Shown here piece after piece: positions 1 through 9,358 of a stretch of DNA of 64,000 bases. Source of the stretch: Clostridia bacterium (GTDB lineage Bacteria > Bacillota > Clostridia > Oscillospirales > CAG-272); the NCBI GenBank assembly GCA_017481595.1, contig JAFUOY010000039.1, positions 1-64,000 of the forward strand, given 5' to 3'. A program made the translations under genes and the position numbers. The notes beneath the pieces were generated by a model, which was given only the letters and a program-made list of their open reading frames with translations, was not told where the DNA came from and did not search any database. Numbering within the stretch: the stretch's first letter is position 1; the number at the start of each line of letters is the position of its first letter.

Positions 1-2
1 AG

Positions 3-974
3 TTTTCAAACGGGGAGCACGATTGGTTAAAGGATCCTAAAGTAAAATCTATTTCTCAGTTTATTCAGAAGATGTTTATACAGCCTAACGTCCTTGCTAT
101 GTTCAGCGACGTAAACGCAAGGGAAGGATATTGGGTGGGACTCCCTCATATGCTTAAGACCGTATACGGCGACGCGATTGAAAAGCTCCCCTCCACACAG
201 TCAACTATCGTAGCATACTGTCACTTTGCATTTGCAGTTCGCTCTGTAGTTTATTTCAATCCTAATTTTGTAAAGGATGAGCTTGAAAACTGCGTATATA
301 CAGCCCCCGTTACCAACTATTTTATAAAGAGGACCGATAATTACGGTCTTGCCTTCAAGGGCGGTAACCAATGGGAGAGCCACAACCACCAGGACGTTGG
401 CTCATTCATTCTTGCAAGAAACAATAAGCAGATCTTTTGCGATCTTGGTTACATAGGCCCCGGTCATTGGCCCGGATACCAGGAAAGAAAGCCTATGTAT
501 TTCCAGCCCTCCTCCTTCTCCCACAACATTCCCTTCTTTGACGGTAAGGGTCAGGGCGGTGACTGTCCCGACAGGGCAAGAGCCGTATATGACGAGGAAA
601 AGGGCACGGTCTATATGGACTTTACCCTCGGCTACAGTAAGCTGGATCACCCGGGACTTAAAAAGGCGGAAAGAACCTTTACTCCTCTTGATGACAGAAT
701 CGAGCTTTACGATAAGTACGAGTTTGATACGGATTCCGTAATTACGGAGCGATTCGTAACACTTATAAAGCCAAAAGTCGAGGACGGATGCCTTATAGTT
801 GACGACGTGCGCTTGACACTCAACTCGGATGCAACGCTTAATATAGGTGAGGAAAATATCGTTGACCAGCTCCCCGACGAAAACGGAAGCTACAAAAAGA
901 TAGCCTACCTTATCGACTACACCTTGGCAAAGGGTACGAAGGAATTTAAGCTGACGATTGATTTTTTGGCATAA
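3..974 (+). CDS. heparinase II/III-family protein, C-terminal part (5' end outside window)
   Basis: The frame is open from base 3, so the gene begins before the window and only its last 323 codons are seen. The sequence aligns along its length with the complete 556-residue paralogue at 31816-33486, for example in the WPHML/LPHML segment, the GG-N-x-E-SHNH-x-DVG motif and the SFSHN motif. The SHNHQDVGSFI block is characteristic of the C-terminal beta-sandwich of heparinase II/III-like polysaccharide lyases and related alpha/alpha-toroid proteins. The likely role is cleavage or processing of a uronic-acid-containing oligosaccharide. The visible part shows no signal for export, and its paralogue has none at its N-terminus. 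The exact substrate cannot be told. Confidence 0.8.
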   Translation, partial: FSNGEHDWLKDPKVKSISQFIQKMFIQPNVLAMFSDVNAREGYWVGLPHMLKTVYGDAIEKLPSTQSTIVAYCHFAFAVRSVVYFNPNFVKDELENCVYTAPVTNYFIKRTDNYGLAFKGGNQWESHNHQDVGSFILARNNKQIFCDLGYIGPGHWPGYQERKPMYFQPSSFSHNIPFFDGKGQGGDCPDRARAVYDEEKGTVYMDFTLGYSKLDHPGLKKAERTFTPLDDRIELYDKYEFDTDSVITERFVTLIKPKVEDGCLIVDDVRLTLNSDATLNIGEENIVDQLPDENGSYKKIAYLIDYTLAKGTKEFKLTIDFLA

Positions 975-981
975 CAACATA

Positions 982-1020
982 ACAAAGCGTGATACCATAC
1001 AGGGTATCACGCTTTGTTTG
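982..1020. terminator. bidirectional intrinsic terminator
   Basis: A perfect 15-bp inverted repeat (982-996 with 1003-1017, 6-nt loop) lies between two convergent genes. It has a T-rich tail on the plus side, so it can end the heparinase-like gene and possibly also the lipoprotein gene arriving from the other strand. Confidence 0.85.
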
Positions 1021-1021
1021 T

Positions 1022-1957
1022 TTAGATAGTTACACCGTCATCCGTTGCAACGTCAACTACTGTTGTACCGTGGTCAGAAATGGTAATGGTTGACGTAAGT
1101 GTGAAATCCATACCAAGCATTTCATAATCAACCACATAGTTGATCTCGACAAGATTATTATTGTCATCAAATTTAATTTCAACGTCTTTAGTATATTCAC
1201 CAACCGCATCAATTCTTACAGCGATTGTCGGTTTATATGATCTTGATTCAGTATCAAATGCAAATCTGTAATGCCAAGCAATAGACTTCATTGAATCAAT
1301 GATCTCTTTACGTAATGCGTCAACGTTTGGTGTTCCGAATATTATAACCTCTTCGCCATCTCCTTCGGCTTCACCCATCTTGACTAAAGCTCTATGCCCT
1401 GTAAATTTATAGAGAACTGAGCTTTTTGATGATGTACCGGAACCCTTTGCTTCAGCAATCTCGGTATAGGTAAAATTATTAATTTTAAATGCAGCATACC
1501 ATTCATCAAAGGAAATACCAGTAAAGAGTATAGGCTCTGTTTTTGTTTCTCCGCAAACAGAACACGTAAATTTCTTTTCGCCGTCCTTTGAATGTGCTGC
1601 CTCGGAAACGACTACACCCTCATCCCACGTATGTTCCTCAGCTGTTCTCAATGCTCCGCAATCATTACAGGAAATATCACATACGCTACTATATACGTGA
1701 GCTGTCTTTCCGTACTCCATACCGCATAACGCGCATACCTTCCAATGATTTTCACCATCAGATTTGTAAGAGCCGCCGCTATGTTCTGCTTTATCAGTTG
1801 CCTCATCACATTTTTCGTTTATACAAGCGTGCCAATGGTGTGTTGCATCCTTGCTCCAATCTGTAGAAAATTCACACTCGTGTCCGCAAGATGTAAAAGT
1901 CAAGCAAAGAGTGAGTACAATACAGATGGCAATTAAATATATTAAAACCCTTTTCAT
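1022..1957 (-). CDS. Cys/His-repeat lipoprotein
   Basis: A 311-residue protein with a lipoprotein signal peptide: a hydrophobic stretch then FTSC-GHEC, with the Cys near residue 24 as likely lipid attachment site. Residues about 25-145 hold three imperfect zinc-ribbon-like modules of the type HW-x-x-C-x-x-C ... H ... C-x-x-x-C-x-x-CG. The same modules occur in the surface proteins at 3667-5409 and 5439-9260. The C-terminal half (about 150-311) is a soluble domain I do not recognise. It is probably tethered to the outer face of the membrane. RBS AGAGGAG lies 7 nt before the ATG, and the gene is transcribed alone. Function unknown; the shared modules suggest it belongs to the same surface apparatus as its neighbours. 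Confidence 0.8.
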   Translation of the reverse strand: MKRVLIYLIAICIVLTLCLTFTSCGHECEFSTDWSKDATHHWHACINEKCDEATDKAEHSGGSYKSDGENHWKVCALCGMEYGKTAHVYSSVCDISCNDCGALRTAEEHTWDEGVVVSEAAHSKDGEKKFTCSVCGETKTEPILFTGISFDEWYAAFKINNFTYTEIAEAKGSGTSSKSSVLYKFTGHRALVKMGEAEGDGEEVIIFGTPNVDALRKEIIDSMKSIAWHYRFAFDTESRSYKPTIAVRIDAVGEYTKDVEIKFDDNNNLVEINYVVDYEMLGMDFTLTSTITISDHGTTVVDVATDDGVTI

Positions 1958-2010
1958 TTTCTTTTCTCCTCTTTAATTTATCACAAAGTAAATATATTAC
2001 TCTTAAGCTG

Positions 2011-2038
2011 ATTATATCATAAATATCATCTATTTCAA
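2011..2038 (-). promoter_or_regulatory. promoter for the Cys-repeat lipoprotein gene
   Basis: On the minus strand TTGAAA (2033-2038) and TATAAT (2011-2016) are separated by 16 nt, about 55 nt upstream of the start codon. Confidence 0.6.
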
Positions 2039-2071
2039 TAGTTCGATGTTGATTTCGCTATTTTGTAAAGA

Positions 2072-3556
2072 TCAATACTTATAAACAAGCATATTCCAGG
2101 AGTGCTTTTTCAAAATCACGGGGGATGTGTCGCTGATCTGACGTTCTGCAGGGGATACGTTTTCATTTTCGCTATTATTTTTTGCGTCTATATCGTCGTT
2201 ATAAAGCTCTATATGCTTTACAAGCTTACAGGAGTCAAAGCCGCAACTGTCAATATCAAGCTCCATATCCTCGGTCAAGGAGCGATTGGTTGCAAACACT
2301 ACAAGCTCACCCTTTTCCTTGTTATCAACAACGGAGGCGCACAGGTAAGGAATATCCCAGCCCTCCTTTGATTTGTAGCCGTCACACTCCGTATCTGCCT
2401 TCAATGTAGCGCCGTTACCAAAGGCGGAGGCATACATATAGGGGTAGAAAATAGTCTGCTTCCATACCTTGCCGTTTTCCTCCGTCATAATGGGGGCAAT
2501 TACGTTTACAAGCTGAGCAAGACAGCCGATCTTTACGCGGTCACAGTTATTCTGAAGTGTTGAAAGCATGCATCCCACAAGAAGCGCATCCTCGAAATTG
2601 TATTTCTCCTCAAGAAGATGGGGAGCCTCCTGCCAATGCTCCATATCCTTTTCCTCATCCTTGGTGCGATACCATACGTTCCACTCGTCAAAGGAAAGGT
2701 TAATTGTCTTTTCGCTGTTCTTTTCTGCCTTTACCTTGTCGCAAATAGCGGCGGTGGTCTTTATAAACCTGTCCATATCCTCCGCCCTTGCAAGGAAATT
2801 CATAGTATCCCCTTCTCTGTTACCGTAATAGCAATGCAAGGAGAGGTAATCAATATAATCGTAAGTGTGCTGAAGCACCGTTGTTTCCCAAGTGCCGAAG
2901 GTGGGCATATGTGGGTCGGAGCTGCCGCAGGCAACAAGCTCAACGGAGGGGTCAACCCATTTTATCACCTTTGCTGCTTCCGTTGCAACTCTTGCGTATT
3001 CCTCTGCGGTTTTGCTGCATATCTGCCACCAGCCGTCCATTTCGTTGCCAAGGCACCAGAGCTTAAAGCCAAAGGGTTTATCAAAGCCGTTTTTACGTCT
3101 TAAATTCGCGTAATAGGTGTCGGTTGAGCTGTTGCAGTATTCCACAAGGTTGCGCGCCTCGTCGGGACCGCGGGTGCCAAGATTTACCGCCATCATAACC
3201 TCGGTATCGGCTCTTTTTGCCCACTCCTGAAATTCGTCAACGCCTACCTGATTACTTTCAACGCTGAGCCAGGCAAGCTCAAGCTTCTTCGGGCGCTTTG
3301 TACGGTCGCCGATTCCGTCCTCCCAATTATATCCCGATACGAAATTACCGCCGGGATAACGGACAACGGGTACCTTTAATTCTCTGACAAGCTCGATTAC
3401 GTCCTTGCGGAAGCCAAGCTCATCCGCAGTATTATGATCGGGCTCGTAGATGCCGTTATATACCGCTCTTCCAAGATGCTCAATAAAAGAGCCGTAGAGC
3501 CTTCTGTCTATATTGCCGATCACGTTATTTTTATTTACTCTGATTTTAGCCTTCAT
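2072..3556 (-). CDS. alpha-L-arabinofuranosidase, GH51
   Basis: A 494-residue protein matching GH51 over its length, with the N-terminal IDRRLYGSFIEHLGRAVYNGIY block and the VRYPGGNFVSGYNWEDG motif. The acid/base Glu lies in WCLGNEMDG (E172) and the nucleophile Glu in SFDEWNVWY (E291). The enzyme removes terminal alpha-L-arabinofuranose from arabinoxylan, arabinan or arabinogalactan oligosaccharides. There is no signal peptide, so it acts in the cytoplasm on imported oligosaccharides. An upstream TTG would add 14 residues, but the ATG at 3556 follows GGAG at good distance and begins the family homology, so I chose it. It has its own promoter. Length is normal for the family. Confidence 0.93.
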   Translation of the reverse strand: MKAKIRVNKNNVIGNIDRRLYGSFIEHLGRAVYNGIYEPDHNTADELGFRKDVIELVRELKVPVVRYPGGNFVSGYNWEDGIGDRTKRPKKLELAWLSVESNQVGVDEFQEWAKRADTEVMMAVNLGTRGPDEARNLVEYCNSSTDTYYANLRRKNGFDKPFGFKLWCLGNEMDGWWQICSKTAEEYARVATEAAKVIKWVDPSVELVACGSSDPHMPTFGTWETTVLQHTYDYIDYLSLHCYYGNREGDTMNFLARAEDMDRFIKTTAAICDKVKAEKNSEKTINLSFDEWNVWYRTKDEEKDMEHWQEAPHLLEEKYNFEDALLVGCMLSTLQNNCDRVKIGCLAQLVNVIAPIMTEENGKVWKQTIFYPYMYASAFGNGATLKADTECDGYKSKEGWDIPYLCASVVDNKEKGELVVFATNRSLTEDMELDIDSCGFDSCKLVKHIELYNDDIDAKNNSENENVSPAERQISDTSPVILKKHSWNMLVYKY

Positions 3557-3588
3557 TTTCCTGCTCCAAAGATTATATTTCTGCTCTA

Positions 3589-3617
3589 ATTTTACCACAT
3601 AACCGTATAACTGTCAA
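3589..3617 (-). promoter_or_regulatory. promoter for the GH51 gene
   Basis: Minus strand TTGACA (3612-3617), 17-nt spacer, TAAAAT (3589-3594), about 33 nt upstream of the GH51 ATG. Confidence 0.75.
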
Positions 3618-3632
3618 TGAATAAACAAAAAT

Positions 3633-3664
3633 TAAAAGGGACCAAAAAGGCCCCTTTTAAATAA
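3633..3664 (-). terminator. intrinsic terminator of the surface-protein operon
   Basis: A hairpin with arms TTAAAAGGG...CCCTTTTAA lies immediately downstream of the gene ending at 3667, between it and the GH51 promoter. Confidence 0.7.
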
Positions 3665-3666
3665 TT

Positions 3667-5409
3667 TTATGCTTTAAAGATCTTTTTCTTGAATACAAAC
3701 CAAACGAGCAATATGGTTCCGCTGGAGATAACCGCTACAAGAGTTCCCTCATCAGTTCCGCCACCGCATCCGCCGGAGGGCAACATAGGAGTTTCCTCTG
3801 TCTTGGTTTTGCCGCATTCTGTACAAGTAAATGTAACCTCACCCTTTTCACTCTGTGTGGGCTCCTTGGTTACCTTACCCTCATCCCACTTGTGCTCCGC
3901 TGCTGTTCTTGTCTGTCCGCAAGTATTACAGTCGGTATCGCAAGCGTTATCGAATATGTGAGCCGCTACGTCCTTCTTGTCACCGCACGCGCACTCATAC
4001 CAGTGATTTGTTTCGTCCTTCTTGTATTCCTCACCGTATGTGTGAGTTACTACTCTTGTCTCTTTACATACGTTACAGTCAGCATCACAAGTGCCGTCAA
4101 ATACGTGAGCAGCCTCATTCATCTTTTCGCCGCAAACCGTACATGTGTTCCAGTGGTTTGTTTCGTCCTTTTCAAAGGCTTCACCCGCTACGTGTGCGGT
4201 TTCTCTTGTAAGTCCGCAATCGTTACAATCTGTATCGCAAGCGTTATCGTATGTGTGAGCCGCTACGTCCTTCTTTTCTTTACAAACTGTACACTCATAC
4301 CAGTGATTTGCTTCATCTGTGGAATACTTTTCACCGTATGTATGCTTTATTTCTCTTTTCTGTCCGCAAGTATTACATTCTGTATCGCAAGCGTTGTCGA
4401 ATACGTGTGCTGCCTCATTGTATTTTGCTCCGCACTCTTTACATACGTTCCAATGCTTTGCATCGTCCTTATCAAGCTTATCAGATACGTGAGCGGTTGT
4501 TCTCTCGTATCCGCAAGTGTTACAGGATGTATCACAGCCATTATCATAATCGTGAGCATTTATAGTCTTCTTATGACCGCATGATGTACATTCGTACCAA
4601 TGTCTGTCTGCATCTGACTTGTAGCTTTCACCGTATGTATGCTCTGTTTCTCTTGTTGCACCGCAAAGATTACAGGATGCATCACATTTGTTATCGTATA
4701 CGTGAGCAAGCTTGTCACCGCTTACAAATGTTTCTGTGCCGTTTGCGCCGCACTTACAGGATTTGTAATATACTGCAGGACCGTCACAGGTAGCTCCTGT
4801 CTTTAAATGATCCTTTGTAGCTACCTCTTTGTCATATACGTGGGGAAGCTTGTCACCCTGCTCAAAGGTTGTTGTACCCTTTACACCACAGATCTCGCAG
4901 GTGAAGTAATATTTTGCAGCTTCAGTACAGGTAGCACCGGATGCAAGATGATCCTCATCTACGATCTTTTCTGTAAATGAATGTTTACATACTACGTCAT
5001 ACTCACCGAGTGTAACGTCAATAACTATTTTTTCTTTTGCGCTATTCGTAAGCTGAACGGTAGCTGTTATAGCGCTTGCGCCGAATTCAGCGCCATCCTT
5101 TACATTGAACTTAGCAGTAAAGATATCTCCGCCAACGGTAGTGGGTGCAGCGTAAGCAAATACACCGCGACCGTTCTTTGCATCCTTTGCAAAGGGCTCT
5201 GTAGCAAGTGTCCACTCGCCGCTTACCATTTCAAAAACGCTTTCATCAAAGACAAGCTCAATAGAGCCTGCCTTGATGTCAGCCTGATCATCAATGGTAA
5301 CAGTAAGTGTTATTTCGTGTCCGCGATGTACGTCCTCAGCCGCTACGGAAAAAGGAATGCAGGCTGCGATCATAAAGACACATAATAAAACTGATAAAAA
5401 CTTTTTCAT
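3667..5409 (-). CDS. cohesin-like/Cys-repeat surface protein with C-terminal membrane anchor
   Basis: A 580-residue secreted protein. Residues 1-24 are a signal peptide (MKKFLSVLLCVFMIAACIPF, cut near VAA). Residues about 28-135 resemble a cohesin/carbohydrate-binding beta-sandwich (GSIELVFDESVFEMVSGEW ... GDIFTAKFNVKDGA). Residues about 140-525 are roughly eight repeats of a Cys/His module with consensus H-x-YDNACDTDCNTCG-x-x-R ... HWYEC-x-x-CG. Residues about 540-580 are GGCGGG, a single membrane helix and the basic tail FKKKIFKA. The end looks like a sorting or anchoring signal but is not LPXTG. It is the second gene of an operon, 29 nt after the solute-binding/dockerin gene, with RBS AGGAG. 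Inferred role: a wall- or membrane-held display protein. The cohesin assignment is from fold-like sequence pattern only. Confidence 0.75.
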   Translation of the reverse strand: MKKFLSVLLCVFMIAACIPFSVAAEDVHRGHEITLTVTIDDQADIKAGSIELVFDESVFEMVSGEWTLATEPFAKDAKNGRGVFAYAAPTTVGGDIFTAKFNVKDGAEFGASAITATVQLTNSAKEKIVIDVTLGEYDVVCKHSFTEKIVDEDHLASGATCTEAAKYYFTCEICGVKGTTTFEQGDKLPHVYDKEVATKDHLKTGATCDGPAVYYKSCKCGANGTETFVSGDKLAHVYDNKCDASCNLCGATRETEHTYGESYKSDADRHWYECTSCGHKKTINAHDYDNGCDTSCNTCGYERTTAHVSDKLDKDDAKHWNVCKECGAKYNEAAHVFDNACDTECNTCGQKREIKHTYGEKYSTDEANHWYECTVCKEKKDVAAHTYDNACDTDCNDCGLTRETAHVAGEAFEKDETNHWNTCTVCGEKMNEAAHVFDGTCDADCNVCKETRVVTHTYGEEYKKDETNHWYECACGDKKDVAAHIFDNACDTDCNTCGQTRTAAEHKWDEGKVTKEPTQSEKGEVTFTCTECGKTKTEETPMLPSGGCGGGTDEGTLVAVISSGTILLVWFVFKKKIFKA

Positions 5410-5438
5410 TGATTTTCTCCTATTAAGTTACGTTAACA

Positions 5439-8400
5439 TTAACGGTGCAACGGATATTCTTCGTTTCCGAAGAAGATGTTGTAAAGCAAGTAAATGGAGT
5501 CATCAGAATCCATGCTTCCGCTTCCGTCAAAGTCACAAGGCTGATTGATGGGATATTCTTCATCTCCGAAGAAAATGTTGTACAAGAGATAGATAGAGTC
5601 GTCGGAATCTACGTCCTTATCGTTATCAACGTCGCCGAGAATATACTTTGTATATCCGCAAACTCTACAATTTGAACCCTTGTAGATATGCTCTGTATGG
5701 TTAGCCTCGCCACCGCAAATTTCACATACGTTCCAATGTCCGTCAGCGTCGCTGTGCCATTCCTTACTGCACTTATGAGATTCCATCTTTTCGTAATCAC
5801 AAAGATCGCACTTGATCAAATGATACTCACCGTCAACGGATGTGATTGTTACTGATGAGTGGTCACACGCAACAACTGCCAAGGTCTTGGGCTCTACGTA
5901 TGCTTTTACTGTTTTTGCATCATCCTGAAGCTTAATTGCAAAATCTACTGTTGTTACATCTGCCAACGCCTTTGCCTTCAAGGTTACTTCAAGTATTTCT
6001 GTGTTAGCGTCAATAAGCTTATTCCATGCAGCAACAGCACGGTATGTTTCGCTATTCACGTCTGACATTGTGGGAGCATCGGGTGTTATCCATTTTGCAC
6101 TTACAAATTCAAATACGCTATCATCAAAGATAAACTCAGCGCCAATGGATTTTATAAGGTCTGCCTTACTAACAACTAATGTAAACTTAATTTCCTTATC
6201 AATAGCAACTATATCGGAGGGAGTAATTATTTCAACTGTAGGAACATCAAGAACGATGGGATCCTCAGGCTCTTCCTCAGGATATTCGCCCCAAGCCGCA
6301 TTCCATTTTGCTATTGTTTCATTAACTGCTGCCTCATTTTGATTATATACACTGCTGTAATTGTTTGTGTTGTTAGCGTAATACTCACTTACGTTGATAA
6401 GAGATCCCCAACCTACGCTTTCACCTGCGTCATAGGAAATGTTGGGGTAGATATACTCTGTGAGCATTTCCATATCCGTATCGGAGCAGCCTGTGTCTGC
6501 AATATTCTGGAGATATGCCTTTGTTGTATACTCATCACCTGTCCAAGCAAGAACGTCAAGCATATAATCTGACATTTCTCTGTCCTGTGTAGTCTTAGGA
6601 ACACACATCAAAACAGACATCTGATTAGAACAAGGCGCATAATATCTTACCTGCGCTTCGTCAAATTTCGGGAAGGGTATTATGCCTACGCTTCCGTTTT
6701 CACACAAAATATTATTATTAGCTACTTGGTGCAAGAACAGGAGAGTACCATTCTGAACAGCGTCATAGTCCTCTACAGACCATTCATCATTGCTCCAAGA
6801 GGAACGGTACCAGCTTGATCTGCCTGCTCTGACGATCATATCCACGATAGTGTTCATCTTCTCACTGTCGCTAACGCCAATCATCCATTTGCCGTTTTCA
6901 TCTATTGCTGCTCTGGTAATGCCAAAGTGGTTAAAAAATTTGTCAAAGATATTTGTTGAGATTCCGTATGTATCTCCTTCGCTAAGAGAGCCGTTACCAT
7001 CACTATCATTATAAGCTGCCATAGCGTAAGAAAGAAGCTGATCATAAGTCCATGTACCGTTTCTTACCATATCATAAAGCTCTTCTTCACTTGCAACGCT
7101 GTTAAGAAGGTCCTTGTTAAAGTAAAGCATGTAAGCCGTTTGCTTATCAAGGGTGGAGAAGCCGCCCGCAACAAAGAAGGTATGGCCGTTGGACGTGTAT
7201 GTTTCTACGGACAAATCATTGTAGTAGCTGTTATTAAAGTCGATATATTTTCTGCCTGCAAGGTCGTATGCCAAGCCGCCCGCCACGATATCCTGCGCGT
7301 TCATACCGCGAGGCAAAGCAAGGTCATAGTTGATATTTTTCGCAAGGTAAGCAGACTCAAGTACATTATGCATACTCGCTGATGTAGTGTCGAGCCAGTT
7401 AACCTTAACGCCATAGGTTTCTTCAATATAATCATTACGCTCAAGAACTGCTTCCTGAATGTTTACACCAAATCTTGCATCGTTGTCCTCTGTAACAAAG
7501 GCCTCAGGCATTGCCCACGGAGCATTGTTGGCATACCATTTGGAGCAAGCCACATTGAGCTCCTTGCCTGCAAAGAGATCTCTTATGTCATACTTGGATG
7601 ACCAAGTGTCTACAGGATTTTCGGGTTCTTCGGGAACGTCGGGAGTTACGGGATCCTTAGGATCTTCGGGATCTGTAGGAACGTCGGGAACTACGGGAGC
7701 GTCGGGATTATCGGGGAGTACGGGATCAACGGGGATCTCGGGCTCTTCTGCGGGATATGAGCCCCAAGCTTCGTTCCAGGTCTTGATTGTTTCAAGAGTC
7801 CGAGGAGCGTTCTCCTGGTAGTACTGCTCGAAGGTGTTCTGGTTGTTAGCGTATGTACCGCTAAGACTGATAAGGGTGCCCCAGCCTACTGCTTCACCGG
7901 GATCGTAGCAGATGTTGGGAAGTATATAGTCAGTGAGCATCTCGATTTCTTCTTCGCCATCAAACTCATCTCTCCTGCTGTCAATAAATGTTTCTGTAAG
8001 GTATTCATCACCTGTCCAGGCAAGAACGTCCAAGAAGTAATCGGACATCTTTCTGTCCTGTGTAACCTTAGGAATACACATTGCAACAGACATCTGATTG
8101 GAGCAAGGTACATAGTATCTGCCCTGCTCTGCATTAAGCATCGGGAAGGGAACTACTCCTATATCGCCAACTTCTGCCACGTAACTGCGCTGAAGAACTT
8201 CGTTATAGAATAAAAGTGTGCCATTTTCAAGAGCTTCAAATGCGCCCAAGTTACTATCCCATGTAGAATTTGCCCAGCTTGCTGTGTTTACCTTAATAAT
8301 ATTGGCGATAATATCGTCAACATTTTCGTCATCGAGGGAAAGGTACCAGTTACCTGTGGAAGCATCGGAAGCGGCTCTCGGTACGCCAAAGTACTGATAG

Positions 8401-9260
8401 TACTTGTCTGATGCATAAATGCTCAAGCCGAATGTGTCGCCATCGTCCTTGACACCATCACCGTCATCGCAGTAAACACTTTCTGCAAGCTTAACAAGCT
8501 CATCAAAGGTCCACTTACCGCTTCTTACCATATCATAAAGCTCTTCCTCGCTGCTGCCTGCGCTTGCAAGAAGGTTCTTGTTAAAGTAGAGGACTGAGGC
8601 TGTTTCCTTATCGAGAGTGGAAAAACCACCTGTTACGAAGAAGGTGTGACCCTGAGCTGTAAACGCCTTTACAGACAAATCGTTGTAATAGCTGTTGTCA
8701 AAGTCGATAAATGCTCTGCCCTGAAGGTCGTATACGTAACCGCCGGCTACGATGTCCTGTACGTTCATCATACGGGGAGCTGCAAGGTCATAGTATACGT
8801 TTTTAGCAGCTGCAGCAGCCTCGAGTACACTTTGCATACTAGCAGATGTAGTGTCGAGCCAATTAACCTTAACACCGTAGGTATCCTCAATGTACTTATT
8901 ACGCTCAAGAACTGCCTCCTGGATAGCTGTACCAAAGTTAGCATCGTTTTCTTCAGTAATAAATACCTCGGGCATTGCCCAGGGTGCGCCTGTAGAATAC
9001 CATGTGGAGCAAGCTACGTTAAGTGTCTTGCCACTCCAGGTATCTCTTATGTCATACCTGGATGACCAGGTATCTTCCTGTGTCGGTTCTTTCTCTTCGG
9101 TAGCCACGGGAGCCATAGTAGCCACGGGGGGAACCATAGTAGCTGTAGCAATTTCATCCGTGGTAGCAGCCTCATATGATACCGCACTTACACTTATAAC
9201 GAATACCGCTACAAGCATTATTGCCATCAAAAGCACCGACAAAATTTTCTTTGCGTTCAT
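5439..9260 (-). CDS. tandem solute-binding protein with cohesin-like and dockerin-like modules
   Basis: A 1273-residue secreted protein. Signal peptide about 1-26; short Thr/Pro-rich linker to 62; solute-binding domain A about 63-505; linker of Pro/Asp/Glu repeats about 506-548; solute-binding domain B about 549-1000, closely similar to A (both start DTWSS-x-YDIRD and contain TTSASM, GGFSTLDK and CSNQMSV). A cohesin-like beta-sandwich follows at about 1003-1110, then Cys/His modules, then at about 1205-1273 two calcium-binding-type repeats (GDVDNDKDVDSDDSIYLLYN and CDFDGSGSMDSDDSIYLLYN) typical of dockerins. The domains resemble family 1 ABC sugar-binding proteins, but no lipobox and no permease genes are seen. 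RBS AAGGAG is 7 nt before the ATG. The architecture suggests sugar capture in a cell-surface complex. Confidence 0.8.
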   Translation of the reverse strand: MNAKKILSVLLMAIMLVAVFVISVSAVSYEAATTDEIATATMVPPVATMAPVATEEKEPTQEDTWSSRYDIRDTWSGKTLNVACSTWYSTGAPWAMPEVFITEENDANFGTAIQEAVLERNKYIEDTYGVKVNWLDTTSASMQSVLEAAAAAKNVYYDLAAPRMMNVQDIVAGGYVYDLQGRAFIDFDNSYYNDLSVKAFTAQGHTFFVTGGFSTLDKETASVLYFNKNLLASAGSSEEELYDMVRSGKWTFDELVKLAESVYCDDGDGVKDDGDTFGLSIYASDKYYQYFGVPRAASDASTGNWYLSLDDENVDDIIANIIKVNTASWANSTWDSNLGAFEALENGTLLFYNEVLQRSYVAEVGDIGVVPFPMLNAEQGRYYVPCSNQMSVAMCIPKVTQDRKMSDYFLDVLAWTGDEYLTETFIDSRRDEFDGEEEIEMLTDYILPNICYDPGEAVGWGTLISLSGTYANNQNTFEQYYQENAPRTLETIKTWNEAWGSYPAEEPEIPVDPVLPDNPDAPVVPDVPTDPEDPKDPVTPDVPEEPENPVDTWSSKYDIRDLFAGKELNVACSKWYANNAPWAMPEAFVTEDNDARFGVNIQEAVLERNDYIEETYGVKVNWLDTTSASMHNVLESAYLAKNINYDLALPRGMNAQDIVAGGLAYDLAGRKYIDFNNSYYNDLSVETYTSNGHTFFVAGGFSTLDKQTAYMLYFNKDLLNSVASEEELYDMVRNGTWTYDQLLSYAMAAYNDSDGNGSLSEGDTYGISTNIFDKFFNHFGITRAAIDENGKWMIGVSDSEKMNTIVDMIVRAGRSSWYRSSWSNDEWSVEDYDAVQNGTLLFLHQVANNNILCENGSVGIIPFPKFDEAQVRYYAPCSNQMSVLMCVPKTTQDREMSDYMLDVLAWTGDEYTTKAYLQNIADTGCSDTDMEMLTEYIYPNISYDAGESVGWGSLINVSEYYANNTNNYSSVYNQNEAAVNETIAKWNAAWGEYPEEEPEDPIVLDVPTVEIITPSDIVAIDKEIKFTLVVSKADLIKSIGAEFIFDDSVFEFVSAKWITPDAPTMSDVNSETYRAVAAWNKLIDANTEILEVTLKAKALADVTTVDFAIKLQDDAKTVKAYVEPKTLAVVACDHSSVTITSVDGEYHLIKCDLCDYEKMESHKCSKEWHSDADGHWNVCEICGGEANHTEHIYKGSNCRVCGYTKYILGDVDNDKDVDSDDSIYLLYNIFFGDEEYPINQPCDFDGSGSMDSDDSIYLLYNIFFGNEEYPLHR

Positions 9261-9358
9261 TTTAAATCTCCTTTATATTTTTTGTGCAAATTCTGTTCTG
9301 ACCAAATTTAACTTAATACCCCTTTTCCCGTTGTCACCATCTCCTATCTTAATGCTAA

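Noticed and set aside
402..1010. Long open frame on the minus strand across the heparinase-like gene
   Set aside because: It mirrors the real plus-strand gene, has no plausible protein features and no ribosome site. Similar antisense frames over other genes were dropped for the same reason.
3667..5409. LPSGG as an LPXTG sortase signal
   Set aside because: The Thr-Gly of LPXTG is missing; the Gly-Cys motif nearer the helix is the more likely signal.
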